NCBI RefSeq assembly: GCF_010882125.1
Contig: NZ_JAAGVZ010000013.1
Span: 1-64,000 of the forward strand
Length of the DNA stretch: 64,000 nt
Source: Peribacillus alkalitolerans
GTDB lineage: Bacteria; Bacillota; Bacilli; Bacillales; DSM-1321
Direction of reading: 5' to 3'
A model generated the notes under the pieces. That model ran no database searches and was not told the DNA's origin. It saw only the letters and a program-made list of their open reading frames with translations. Shown piece by piece: positions 18,066-26,608 of this stretch (its first letter is position 1; each line of letters opens with the position of its first letter). The translations under genes were made by a program, and so were the position numbers.

Positions 18066-18653
18066 ATGAGCACGATTCCTTATGTGATTGAACAAAGCAG
18101 TCGCGGAGAGCGTTCTTACGATATTTATTCAAGATTATTGAAAGACCGGATTATCATGATTGGAGATGAAATCAACGATCATATCGCAAATAGCGTAGTG
18201 GCACAGCTCCTATTCCTTGAAGCGGATAATCCTGATAAAGATATATCCATCTACATCAATAGCCCTGGTGGTTCGATTTCAGCAGGATTTGCCATCTTTG
18301 ATACGATGCAATACATTAAACCTGATGTAAGGACAATTTGTACCGGGATGGCAGCATCATTTGGTGCGATGCTATTATTGGCTGGGACAAAAGGAAAAAG
18401 ATTTGCTCTCCCAAACAGTGAAATCATGATTCACCAGCCTTTGGGAGGTTCAAGAGGGCAAGCGACTGATATCGAGATTTCGGCTAAAAGAATATTAAAA
18501 CATCGTGAGCTGATCAATGGCATCATTGCTGGTAGGACCGGCCAGCCAATCGAGAAAATCAACCAAGATACTGATCGGGATTACTTTATGACTGCAGAAG
18601 AAGCCAAGGAATATGGGATCATCGACGAAATAGTTTATCCTAAAAATAAATAA
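18066..18653 (+). CDS. clpP: ATP-dependent Clp protease proteolytic subunit
   Basis: ClpP forms the tetradecameric peptidase chamber that works with ClpC, ClpX or ClpE. The ATG at 18066 has an ideal AAGGAGG site (18051-18057); the in-frame upstream ATG at 18048 has none. In the 195-residue protein the triad is Ser98 (GMAASFGAM), His123 (MIHQPLGG) and Asp172, the canonical positions. The context, 27 bp after an ECF sigma gene, is unlike the usual stand-alone Bacillus clpP, so this may be a second paralogue. No CtsR-type tandem heptad repeat was noticed upstream. Confidence 0.95.
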   Translation: MSTIPYVIEQSSRGERSYDIYSRLLKDRIIMIGDEINDHIANSVVAQLLFLEADNPDKDISIYINSPGGSISAGFAIFDTMQYIKPDVRTICTGMAASFGAMLLLAGTKGKRFALPNSEIMIHQPLGGSRGQATDIEISAKRILKHRELINGIIAGRTGQPIEKINQDTDRDYFMTAEEAKEYGIIDEIVYPKNK

Positions 18654-18666
18654 AGAATTTATCGAA

Positions 18667-18696
18667 ACAGGGTATCTTGTGATACTCTGTTTTTTG
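18667..18696 (+). terminator. Intrinsic terminator after clpP
   Basis: The stem ACAGGGTATC/GATACTCTGT with a TTGT loop is followed by a T run. Confidence 0.88.
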
Positions 18697-18790
18697 TTAT
18701 CTTACAAACAAATAAATGATAATCTTTAACACAATTATGCTATTTTATTATAGTAGTTGATTATACCGAATAGATAAGAGGAGAAAATAT

Positions 18791-19549
18791 ATGAAATTAG
18801 TATCTTGGAACGTGAATGGAATTAGGGCATGTGTGGGAAAAGGCTTTCTAGATTATTTCCATGCCATTGATGCAGATATTTTTTGTATTCAAGAATCCAA
18901 GTTGCAGGCAGGTCAAATTACACTGGAGCTTGAAGGATACCATCAGTACTGGAATTACGCATTAAAAAAGGGGTATTCAGGGACTGCGGTTTTCACAAAA
19001 AAAGAACCCATCTCTGTTAAATATGGAGTTGGATTGGCCGATGAGGAAGCCGAAGGTAGGATATTGACTCTTGAATTTGAAAACTTTTTCTTAGTTAATG
19101 TTTATACCCCTAATTCACAAAGAGACCTTGCAAGACTATCCTATCGTCTACAATGGGAAGATGAATTGTTAAACCATTTAGTTGAACTTGAAAGAATTAA
19201 ACCTGTCATATATTGTGGTGACTTGAATGTGGCACATGCTGAAATGGATTTAAGGAACCCAAAATCAAACATGGGTAATTCAGGATTCACGATAGAAGAA
19301 AGAGGGAAAATGACACAACTGCTTTCATCTGGTTTTGTGGATTCGTTCCGATACCTTTATCCAGAAAAGACAGAATCCTATACTTGGTGGTCGTATATGG
19401 CTAAAGTAAGGGAAAGAAATATCGGATGGAGAATCGATTATTTCATTGTTTCAAACCGATTAGCTCCTAATATAAAGGATTCACAAATCCATTCGGATGT
19501 AATGGGCAGTGATCATTGTCCGGTCGTGCTGGAGATTGAATTGGATTAA
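18791..19549 (+). CDS. exoA: Exodeoxyribonuclease III / AP endonuclease
   Basis: A DNA-repair enzyme that nicks at abasic sites and removes 3'-blocking groups. The 252-residue protein has the exonuclease III landmarks: LVSWNVNGIRAC at the N-terminus, the metal-binding Glu in CIQESKL, NVYTPNSQ, CGDLNVAH, and the C-terminal GSDHCPV. An AGAGGAG site precedes the start. It is flanked by terminators on both sides, so it is monocistronic. Confidence 0.95.
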   Translation: MKLVSWNVNGIRACVGKGFLDYFHAIDADIFCIQESKLQAGQITLELEGYHQYWNYALKKGYSGTAVFTKKEPISVKYGVGLADEEAEGRILTLEFENFFLVNVYTPNSQRDLARLSYRLQWEDELLNHLVELERIKPVIYCGDLNVAHAEMDLRNPKSNMGNSGFTIEERGKMTQLLSSGFVDSFRYLYPEKTESYTWWSYMAKVRERNIGWRIDYFIVSNRLAPNIKDSQIHSDVMGSDHCPVVLEIELD

Positions 19550-19592
19550 AGGAGCTGTAGAACGATCTGAGAATATTTAATAAATCAAGCAA

Positions 19593-19624
19593 AAAAGACT
19601 TGTGATTGCCACAAGTCTTTTTTC
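19593..19624. terminator. Bidirectional intrinsic terminator
   Basis: The stem AAAAGACTTGTG/CACAAGTCTTTT has A and T runs on its sides. It serves the convergent exoA and L,D-transpeptidase genes. Confidence 0.9.
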
Positions 19625-19642
19625 TTGAATTCTAGCCAATTA

Positions 19643-20359
19643 TTAATAATTGATAATAGATGAATTAATCAAATTAGGGTCACCAATTACAATGATCGGT
19701 TTTTTCTTCGCGTCGAGCCATCTAAGAATGTTTACTACATGTTTCTCACTTACAGCCACACATCCCGCAGTGTATGTGGTTGGACCATTCCATACGTGAA
19801 AGAAGATTGCACTTCCTTTTCCATTTACGATCGGTTGGTTATTAAAGCGAATGACAAATGCATATTTATATAAAGGATGGTTTAACCGTTCAAACGATTT
19901 CCAACGGGAATAAGGGTTTCCTGTATAATACATCCATTTGTTATAATCCCTAGATGTTGTATCATCCACCCAATAATGAAACTTATTCGTTTGTTTATAG
20001 GGCATTTTCATGTTAGTTGGACTTTTGGCCCAACCAAAAGTACTTCCAATTTGATAAGCCCCAACTGGCGTTTTTCCATCACCCTCTGTAGTTTTACCGA
20101 TTCCATTTTTACCAATCACAGCAGGAATAGGTTGGAAAGAAGCCATCCATTGTCCATTGATTTTCTCGAAACCTTGTACTGTAGCAGTTCTTGAATATGG
20201 TTTTGCTTTCACTATAATAACTTGTCCGGTATCTCTTACCTTTGATAATGCATTTCGTAAGTTTGGATCGCTGATTGGTGTTGCGGCACTGGTTGTATTA
20301 CCGAGACTAATAACAAATGTAAATACCAATGTGAAAATAATGATAAATTTCCTCTTCAT
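19643..20359 (-). CDS. Secreted L,D-transpeptidase (YkuD domain)
   Basis: A cell-wall or spore-wall cross-linking enzyme. The 238-residue product begins at the second Met, because GGAGGG directly upstream is its ribosome site. It has a cleavable signal peptide (MKRKFIIIFTLVFTFVISLG, then a TTSAA cleavage region). The YkuD active site is FFHVWNGPTTYTAGCVAVSE (about residues 186-205), with catalytic His and Cys in HX(n)GC. No LysM or other wall-binding domain is present. Upstream of it lies a 270-bp AT-rich gap with no gene. Confidence 0.9.
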   Translation of the reverse strand: MKRKFIIIFTLVFTFVISLGNTTSAATPISDPNLRNALSKVRDTGQVIIVKAKPYSRTATVQGFEKINGQWMASFQPIPAVIGKNGIGKTTEGDGKTPVGAYQIGSTFGWAKSPTNMKMPYKQTNKFHYWVDDTTSRDYNKWMYYTGNPYSRWKSFERLNHPLYKYAFVIRFNNQPIVNGKGSAIFFHVWNGPTTYTAGCVAVSEKHVVNILRWLDAKKKPIIVIGDPNLINSSIINY

Positions 20360-20645
20360 GCTTCCCTCCATTTTCGAATGTTACTCTATAATAGTAGGTG
20401 AAACAAAACGGCTACATTAAAGGCAAAAGCATTAAATCCATACAGTCATTTCATACTATTTTGTGGAATTTGTACGAGTTAATCCTATCCATCCTTAAAA
20501 TTACCTAATCCTATTTGATCTAAACTTTTAAATATCCAATTATAAAGAGGGTATTGTTTTAAATAAATGAAAAAAATTTTTAAAGAGTAATTATAAGGTT
20601 TCTGTGGAAAATACTCCTATATTAATGAAATAGGAGTGAATTTTT

Positions 20646-21008
20646 ATGGAGCAAACACTTTACGAAAAAGTAGGAGGAGAAGAAGCTATTGCGAAAGTCG
20701 TAGACTATTTTTACTCTGAATTAGTTTTGAAAGATGAAACTGTTAATCATTTCTTTAAAAATACTGATATGGAAAAACAACGTCGCCATCAAGCTAAATT
20801 TATTAGTTTTGCATTAGGCGGTCCCCATCAATATACAGGGAAATCAATGGCAAAAGCACACGAAGGTATGAATTTACAGCCAGCACATTTTGATGCAATC
20901 GCGACTCATCTACATGACTCTCTGGCACATTTTGGAGTTAGTGAAAGGGACATAGATACAGCGTTAACAAAAGTCGCTTCTCTGAGGGATGATATTCTAT
21001 ATAAATAA
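20646..21008 (+). CDS. Group 1 truncated haemoglobin
   Basis: A 120-residue 2-over-2 globin that binds O2/NO on a haem. The start MEQTLYEKVGGEEAIAKVVDYF is characteristic. Proximal His is His72 in MAKAHEGM, and the distal-region FF (HFFKNTDM) is present. An AGGAG site precedes the ATG. It sits alone between the L,D-transpeptidase and a DUF2533 gene. A role in NO detoxification or oxygen handling is usual for the family but is not shown by context. Confidence 0.93.
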   Translation: MEQTLYEKVGGEEAIAKVVDYFYSELVLKDETVNHFFKNTDMEKQRRHQAKFISFALGGPHQYTGKSMAKAHEGMNLQPAHFDAIATHLHDSLAHFGVSERDIDTALTKVASLRDDILYK

Positions 21009-21040
21009 TGCCTAGCTTTCGATGATAAGTAGGATAGGAT

Positions 21041-21093
21041 AAAAAAAAGACTAAGATAGACAAAGTTATTTCTGTCTATCTTAGTCTTTTTTC
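21041..21093. terminator. Long bidirectional terminator
   Basis: The near-perfect 19-bp stem AAAAGACTAAGATAGACA/TGTCTATCTTAGTCTTTT separates convergent genes. Confidence 0.9.
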
Positions 21094-21141
21094 GCTTATG
21101 ATGTTGGGCACTTTCCTTTTTGACTCTTCAACAATTGCTGA

Positions 21142-21405
21142 TTATTGCCCGATGCGATTCACAAATTCCCTTACCATTTCTTGAGTCACCTGCTTACGGG
21201 AAGGAAGGTTCTCAATTTTCATGGAAAGTTCATTCATTTCCTTTGTAACAGCATTAATTTGGTCGGTCGAAAATGGTTGACCATTTTTACAAAGAGCTGC
21301 TGCTTCTTCAATGAAACGTTCACGTTGCTCGTCTAAGTAAGCAAAATGACGGATAATTTCATTCTGGCCATTAACATGCTTGCTGATTGCTTTATGTACA
21401 CTCAT
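21142..21405 (-). CDS. DUF2533 family protein (YpbS-like)
   Basis: An 87-residue soluble, helical protein (MSVHKAISKHVNGQNEII... GQPFSTDQINAVTKEMN...). The pattern matches what I remember of the DUF2533/YpbS family, which is restricted to Bacillaceae and has no known function. AGGAGAG lies just before the start on the minus strand. It shares a bidirectional terminator with the globin gene and diverges from ppiB. Confidence 0.75.
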   Translation of the reverse strand: MSVHKAISKHVNGQNEIIRHFAYLDEQRERFIEEAAALCKNGQPFSTDQINAVTKEMNELSMKIENLPSRKQVTQEMVREFVNRIGQ

Positions 21406-21546
21406 ATTGTCTCTCCTAGATTCTTTTTCGACTTTATCATAACAGGATTTTGAGGATAACGTAAGGGTTAATGTGTCACGCTTTTCATTCCATTGGGAAA
21501 AATGATATGATAATAACTGATTTTATTTACAAAGGAGATGATTTCC

Positions 21547-21987
21547 ATGACTAAACAAGGATACATACTAATGGAAAACGGCGAGAAAATTGAATTCGAA
21601 TTATACCCAAATGAAGCACCTGGAACTGTAGAAAACTTCGAAAAGCTAGCAAAAGAAGGCTACTACGATGGTTTGAATTTCCACCGTGTAATCCCTGGCT
21701 TCGTTAGCCAAGGTGGATGCCCAACAGGTACTGGAACAGGTGGTCCAGGCTATACAATCAAATGTGAGACACAAGGAAACCCACATAAGCACGTAGCTGG
21801 AGCTCTATCTATGGCTCATGCTGGTAAAGACACAGGTGGAAGCCAATTCTTTATCGTTCATGAACCACAACCACACTTAAATGGTGTTCATACTGTATTC
21901 GGAAAAGTAACTTCCGGCTTAGAGACAGCATTGAACATGAGAAACGGCGATGTAATGAAAGAAGTTAAGGTATTTGACGCTGAATAA
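21547..21987 (+). CDS. ppiB: Cyclophilin peptidyl-prolyl cis-trans isomerase
   Basis: A cytoplasmic foldase that isomerises Xaa-Pro bonds. The ATG at 21547 lies 9 bases from an AAAGGAG site (21531-21537); the in-frame ATG at 21538 overlaps that site and is unlikely. The 146-residue protein has the cyclophilin core: [21 protein letters not shown] and HTVFGKV. It is short, as in Bacillus PpiB, and has no signal peptide. A terminator follows. Confidence 0.95.
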   Translation: MTKQGYILMENGEKIEFELYPNEAPGTVENFEKLAKEGYYDGLNFHRVIPGFVSQGGCPTGTGTGGPGYTIKCETQGNPHKHVAGALSMAHAGKDTGGSQFFIVHEPQPHLNGVHTVFGKVTSGLETALNMRNGDVMKEVKVFDAE

Positions 21988-21997
21988 TCGTTTACTT

Positions 21998-22028
21998 AAG
22001 ACACTTGGATTTTCCAAGTGTCTTTTTT
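21998..22028 (+). terminator. Intrinsic terminator after ppiB
   Basis: The stem AAGACACTTGG/CCAAGTGTCTT is followed by a T run. Confidence 0.92.
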
Positions 22029-22120
22029 TATTCAGATTTTAATGATTGATTAATTTAAAATTCATTCTATTTGAGCGAACACTATTCATAAATAAAATAG
22101 GGGTTTATAAAATTCATTTC

Positions 22121-22289
22121 AGGAATGATTTATCCAGCAATTCCTGTGCCAGCTGCAAAATTTCATGGACTACTGTATAAAATCAATCTATTTGAACCAG
22201 ATGTACAAAGGTATTAAAGGATTAAAACTGGTTATGGCCTTTTTTATGATGAATTAGAGAAGTTCAATAGAGGTTTATGTATAAGAGTT
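22121..22289 (+). pseudogene. Possible decayed ORF
   Basis: One frame reads MIYPAIPVPAAKFHGLLYKI..., then a single TAA, then RIKTGYGLFYDELEKFNRGL before the final stop. The two halves look like one protein of roughly 50 residues with a mid-gene stop. No family was recognised and the start lacks a clear ribosome site, so this could be chance. Confidence 0.3.
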
Positions 22290-22302
22290 TAGGAGGTGGG
22301 CA

Positions 22303-22392
22303 TTGTCCCGTTTTTTAATTGGGATGGTTGTTAAGCTCGGTTTGATTAAGCTGTACTATAAAGTCAGAAAGGCGAAGGATAAAAGTGGTTAA
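22303..22392 (+). CDS. Small basic hydrophobic peptide with strong ribosome site
   Basis: A 29-residue frame starting at TTG directly behind AGGAGGTGG (22291-22299). The sequence starts MSRFLIGMVVKLGLIKLYY and ends in a basic KVRKAKDKSG tail. It would form one short amphipathic or membrane-associated helix. Its last codons already contain the GCGAAGGATAAAAGTGG motif of the repeat array that follows, so the array may have grown into, or out of, this gene's end. There is no known family. Only the ribosome site and composition support it. Confidence 0.4.
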   Translation: MSRFLIGMVVKLGLIKLYYKVRKAKDKSG

Positions 22393-23425
22393 GTGAAGGA
22401 TAAATGCCCTCAAAAGTGGATAAAAGAAGTATTTCGTGGGAAAAATTCAATTTTTCCAAAAAAGTGAAGGATAAATTTTAAAAAGTGAAGGGTAAAGCTA
22501 GCAAAAGTGCAGGATATCGTGGGTAGAGTGAACGATAACGGATCTAATGTGAAGGATAAAATGAGAGGTTTTTTTAATGACCTGATTAATGGACTGAAGA
22601 GTGAAGGATAAAAGGGTTAGAGTGAAGGATAAATGCCCTCAAAAGTGGATAAAAGAAGTTTTTCGTGGGAAAAATTCAATTTTTCCGAAAAAGTGAAGGA
22701 TAAATTTTAAAAAGTGTAGGGTTAAGCTAGCAAAAGTGCAGGATATCGTGGGTAGAGTGAACGATAACGGATCTAATGTGAAGGATAAAATGAGAGGTTT
22801 TTTAATAATGACCTGATTAATGGACTGAAGAATGAAGGATAAAAGGGTTAGAGTGAAGGATATTGACCCTCAAGTGAAGGATAAAAGGAGTAGAGTGAAG
22901 GATAAATGCCCTAAGAAGTGGATAAAAGAAGATATCCGTGGGAAAAAATCAATTTTTCCAAAAAAGTGAAGGATAAATTTTGAAAAGTGAAGGGTATCGG
23001 GGGTAGAGTGAACGATAACGGATCTAATGTGAAGGATAAAATGAGAAGTTTTTTTATATGACCTGATTAATGGACTGAAGAGTGAAGGATAAAAGGGTTA
23101 GAGTGATGGATATTGACCCTCAAGTGAAGGGAAAAAGGAGTAGAGTGAAGGATAAATGCCCTAAGAAGTGGATAAAAGAAGATATTCGTGGGAAAAAATC
23201 AATTTTATCGAAAAAGTGAAGGATAAATTTTGAAAAGTGAAGGGTAAATCTAGAAAAAGTGCAGGATATCAGGGGCAGAGTGAAGGATATTGCACCTCAA
23301 GTGAAGGATAAAATGAGAGGTTTTTAGAATATAACCGGATCCATGGTCTGAAGAGTGAAGGATAAAATGGGAGGTTTTTAGAAATTAGATGAACAATGGT
23401 CTAAGGAGCGAAGGAAAAAGAGGTG
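22368..23425 (+). repeat. Phased GTGAAGGATAA array C with higher-order units
   Basis: Over about 1 kb the motif GTGAAGGAT occurs 18 times exactly by hand count. Many one- or two-base variants (GTGAAGGGTA, GTGCAGGATA, GTGAACGATA) also occur. Successive motifs are usually 20-23 bp apart. Blocks repeat at a higher order: the GTGAAGGATAAATGCCCT block starts at 22393, 22622, 22895 and 23145 (steps 229, 273, 250). No ORF of note spans it. The same motif, inverted, makes the array at 54688-55460. The rest of the 22393-23594 gap holds no recognisable gene. Confidence 0.9.
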
Positions 23426-23594
23426 AATTGAAGAATAAACGCCATCCAAAGAAGATATAAAACGAATAAATCAGATTTCCCCAAAAAATAATCTTTTTAT
23501 CGCAAATAAGTCCTCATGCCTACCAAAATATTGAATTATATAACTTTTCAAACTATAATCCTATTATGTTTATTAAATTCGTTAGGAGACAACT

Positions 23595-25310
23595 ATGTTA
23601 AAGCGATTTTTTTCTTATTATCTGCCTCATAAAAAATTGTTTATCCTCGACTTCAGTAGTGCCATTGTGGTTGCTGTTTTGGAACTCGCATTCCCGGTTG
23701 CTGTCCAATGGTTCATTGATAAGCTTCTGCCAAGTGGGGATTGGTCTACGATTGTATCAGTAAGTATTGCATTATTAGCGTTATATCTTATCAATACGTT
23801 CCTCCAGTTTGTTGTGAACTATTGGGGACATATGCTTGGTATTAATATTGAAACGGATATGAGGAAGCAGTTATTTGTCCATGTGCAAAGACAATCCTTC
23901 CGTTTCTTTGATAATACGAAGACAGGACATATTATGAGTAGGATAACGAATGATTTATTTGATATTGGTGAGCTTGCCCATCATGGTCCAGAGGATGTTT
24001 TTATTACGATCATGACCTTTGTAGGGGCATTTTGGATTATGTTAACGATTAATGTAAAACTTGCTCTGGTCACAATTTGTATTCTACCATTCTTAATTCT
24101 TCTTATTGTCATTAGCAATTTAAAGATGAATAAAGCTTGGGGAAATATGTATAGCAATATTGCCGATGTGAACGGGCGTGTTGAAGATAGTGTATCTGGG
24201 GCACGTGTAGTGCAATCATTCACGAATGAAGATTTCGAGATTTCAAGATTCACAGTCGATAACAATCGTTTTAGGAAAGCAAAGTTAGGGGCATATAAAG
24301 TGATGTCCTTTAGTTCATCAGGTATATATATGATGACACGATTCGTGACATTATCCGTGTTAGTTGTTGGTGCATGGTTGAGTTTTACTAAACAGCTTTC
24401 CTACGGTGAATTGGTAGGGTTTGTATTGTACGTAAATGTCCTCTTCAAACCGATTGATAAAATCAGTGCTTTGATGGAATTGTATCCAAAAGGTATGGCT
24501 GGGTTTAAACGATTTACAGAATTAATAGATCAAGAGCCAGATGTAGTCGACGTGAAAGATGCTGTTGAAGTGTCGTCATTGAAAGGGAATATACATTTTG
24601 ATAATGTGACCTTTGCATATGATGATAAAAAGTCAGTGTTAGATTCCATCTCCTTTAAAATCAAGGCAGGTGAAACGGTTGCATTCGTGGGTCCTTCCGG
24701 AGCTGGGAAAACAACCATATGTTCATTGATACCACGTTTCTACGATGTGAAATCTGGTAGTATCACTGTTGATGGAATTGACATTAGAAATATGACGAAG
24801 CAATCCCTTCGTTCTCAAATTGGAATTGTCCAGCAAGATGTGTTCCTGTTTACGGGTACCATCCGTGAAAATATTGCCTATGGGATGTTGGATGCTACGG
24901 ATGAACAAATCATTTCTGCTGCAAGACGGGCTCATCTTGAAGGGTTCATACAATCATTGCCTGATGGATATGAAACTCAAATCGGAGAAAGGGGATTGAA
25001 GCTTTCTGGAGGACAAAAGCAGAGGCTTGCAATTGCTAGAATGTTCTTAAAGAACCCACCAATCCTGATTTTGGATGAAGCCACTTCAGCGTTGGATACA
25101 GAAACCGAACAAATCATCCAAAAAGCACTAACCGAACTGTCTAAAAATAGAACAACCCTTGTCATCGCACATCGACTTGCCACTATTCGTAATGCAGATA
25201 GTATTATTGTCGTTACGGATGAAGGAATTAGTGAGCAAGGTAATCATGAAGAATTATTACAGATGGATGGGGTATTTGCAAACCTCCATAAAGTTCAATT
25301 CCAAAAATAA
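23595..25310 (+). CDS. ABC-type exporter, fused permease and ATPase (YwjA-like)
   Basis: A half-transporter that exports lipids or drugs as a homodimer. Its 571 residues comprise a six-helix membrane domain (about 1-320) and an ATPase domain. Walker A is GPSGAGKTT, the signature is LSGGQKQR, Walker B is ILILDEATSALD, and the H-loop is in VIAHRL. The N-terminal stretch FPVAVQWFIDKLLPSG and GHMLGINIETDMRKQLFVH resemble B. subtilis YwjA as I recall it. It is monocistronic, between repeat array C and a terminator. The true substrate is unknown. Confidence 0.92.
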   Translation: MLKRFFSYYLPHKKLFILDFSSAIVVAVLELAFPVAVQWFIDKLLPSGDWSTIVSVSIALLALYLINTFLQFVVNYWGHMLGINIETDMRKQLFVHVQRQSFRFFDNTKTGHIMSRITNDLFDIGELAHHGPEDVFITIMTFVGAFWIMLTINVKLALVTICILPFLILLIVISNLKMNKAWGNMYSNIADVNGRVEDSVSGARVVQSFTNEDFEISRFTVDNNRFRKAKLGAYKVMSFSSSGIYMMTRFVTLSVLVVGAWLSFTKQLSYGELVGFVLYVNVLFKPIDKISALMELYPKGMAGFKRFTELIDQEPDVVDVKDAVEVSSLKGNIHFDNVTFAYDDKKSVLDSISFKIKAGETVAFVGPSGAGKTTICSLIPRFYDVKSGSITVDGIDIRNMTKQSLRSQIGIVQQDVFLFTGTIRENIAYGMLDATDEQIISAARRAHLEGFIQSLPDGYETQIGERGLKLSGGQKQRLAIARMFLKNPPILILDEATSALDTETEQIIQKALTELSKNRTTLVIAHRLATIRNADSIIVVTDEGISEQGNHEELLQMDGVFANLHKVQFQK

Positions 25311-25314
25311 AATC

Positions 25315-25350
25315 AATCCCCCTTCAAAATCATGAAGGGGGATTTTTCAA
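25315..25350 (+). terminator. Intrinsic terminator after ABC exporter
   Basis: The 12-bp stem AATCCCCCTTCA/TGAAGGGGGATT is followed by T residues. Confidence 0.92.
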
Positions 25351-25427
25351 TAAATTTACAATTTGACAAGGGATTTGGACTAGTGTTGTGGAATAAAGTG
25401 TAAAAAACAACGAAAGAGGGTACGCCT

Positions 25428-25769
25428 TTGAAAAATAATTTTTTAGCTATATCAATCGTATTATTAAGCATTTCTCTCATATACTGCAGTTTTCAGTTAA
25501 GCAGTTCTTTTCCTAAAAAACAAAGTAATAGTGAAGTAGCAGCAACTGGTTTGATGAATATGGAGGAAGCGGCTGAATATTTAAGTATACCAGTTGATGA
25601 TCTTGAAACGGTCATATATCAGCAAGATCAGCTACGTAAAGCTGCAGGGACATTTAATACATATACCTTTATTCCCTATATCGAATTAAGAGGGAAAAAG
25701 TACTTTAATAAATCTCAGGTCGACGAATGGATTAAAGAGGCATCCATAACTTGGCAAGTGCATAAATAA
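25428..25769 (+). CDS. Membrane-anchored excisionase-like HTH protein
   Basis: A 113-residue protein starting at TTG after a GAAAGAGGG site. Residues 5-25 form one hydrophobic anchor. The C-terminal part (GLMNMEEAAEYLSIPVDDL, then KYFNKSQVDEWIKEA) is the winged-helix pattern of the excisionase/HTH_17 family. With the anchor placed first, the HTH would face outside or stay near the membrane, so a DNA-binding role is doubtful. No recombinase or phage gene is nearby. A terminator follows. Confidence 0.7.
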   Translation: MKNNFLAISIVLLSISLIYCSFQLSSSFPKKQSNSEVAATGLMNMEEAAEYLSIPVDDLETVIYQQDQLRKAAGTFNTYTFIPYIELRGKKYFNKSQVDEWIKEASITWQVHK

Positions 25770-25810
25770 ATCAGATGCACAATTTAAATGAAGAAAAAAT
25801 CTACCAAACA

Positions 25811-25849
25811 AAAATAGCTGTCGATTTATACTCGACGGCTATTTTTGTA
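25811..25849 (+). terminator. Intrinsic terminator
   Basis: The stem AAAATAGCTGTCGA/TCGACGGCTATTTT is followed by TG. Confidence 0.85.
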
Positions 25850-25993
25850 AAATGAAACATCTATGATATTTTTCTAGCTTACTCACAAGGTTTAAATTAT
25901 TAGTATAAAAATTATGGAAAATGAGTTTCAGGCTTAATTTTTGTGCTGTAATGGGTTAGAAAAAAGGTCATTTATTTTAAGGGGAGAGATTTT

Positions 25994-26452
25994 ATGTTTT
26001 CGATACAAGCAATTGGAACCGTACTAAATAAACGAAAAGAAGTGGAAGACGATTTTTGGGGTGAAGTAATTTCAGTCATCGAAATTACACAAAATCTCGA
26101 TGAAAGTTGTTTAGATGAAATCGATACGTTTTCACACTTAGAAATTTTATATATGTTCCACCTTGTTGAAGACAAAAAAATTCAATATGGCTCAAGGCAT
26201 CCAAGAAACAATCAGGACTGGCCTGAGGTTGGGATTTTTGCACAAAGAGGGAAAAATAGACCGAATAAAATAGGTGCAACTATCGTCACATTGATTAAAA
26301 AGGAAGGGAAAAAGCTTTATGTAAAGGGTTTAGATGCGATTGATGGAACACCTATCATTGATATAAAGCCTGTAATGAAGGAATTCTTACCTAGCGAAGA
26401 AATCAAGCAGCCTCCTTGGGTTTCTGAACTAATGAAGGATTACTGGAAGTAA
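25994..26452 (+). CDS. TrmO/TsaA-family tRNA methyltransferase-like protein
   Basis: TrmO family enzymes use S-adenosylmethionine to N6-methylate threonylcarbamoyl-A37 of tRNA(Thr). The 152-residue protein has the core landmarks: IGTVLNKRKEV at the N-terminus, FSHLEILYMFH, RHPRNNQDWPEVGIFAQRGKN and RPNKIGATIV, then LDAIDGTPIIDIKP. It contains only the TsaA-like beta-barrel domain and lacks the C-terminal extension of E. coli TrmO. AGGGGAGAG precedes the start. The enzymatic role is inferred from the family. Confidence 0.88.
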   Translation: MFSIQAIGTVLNKRKEVEDDFWGEVISVIEITQNLDESCLDEIDTFSHLEILYMFHLVEDKKIQYGSRHPRNNQDWPEVGIFAQRGKNRPNKIGATIVTLIKKEGKKLYVKGLDAIDGTPIIDIKPVMKEFLPSEEIKQPPWVSELMKDYWK

Positions 26453-26495
26453 AATAGTGTATGAACTTTATTTCTTTTTCATGGTATCCCTACCT

Positions 26496-26521
26496 AAACT
26501 CGCCAATCGGCGGGTTTTTTT
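26496..26521 (+). terminator. Intrinsic terminator
   Basis: The short GC stem AACTCGCC/GGCGGGTT is followed by seven T residues. Confidence 0.85.
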
Positions 26522-26555
26522 AGTTCATTTATACTTTTCTTTCAAATACCTGTTA

Positions 26556-26585
26556 TGCATAAGCAATGAAAATCAACAAATACTA
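26556..26585 (+). promoter_or_regulatory. Sigma-G-like promoter of the ger operon
   Basis: TGCATA (26556-26561) and AATACTA (26579-26585) are separated by 17 bp. This matches the forespore sigma-G pattern (GCATR and CATACTA type), as expected for a germinant-receptor operon 24 bp downstream. A TSS map is needed to confirm it. Confidence 0.5.
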
Positions 26586-26608
26586 ATTTCCATATAATTC
26601 TGTTCGGG

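Noticed and set aside
20372-20645. Sigma-B promoter before the globin gene
   Set aside because: A GGGTAT is present near 20550, but the upstream TTTTAA is 17 bp away, too far for the 12-15-bp sigma-B spacing.
22368-23425. CRISPR-like repeat array
   Set aside because: Spacing is only 20-23 bp with no unique spacers of 30 bp or more, the repeats vary, and no cas genes are nearby.
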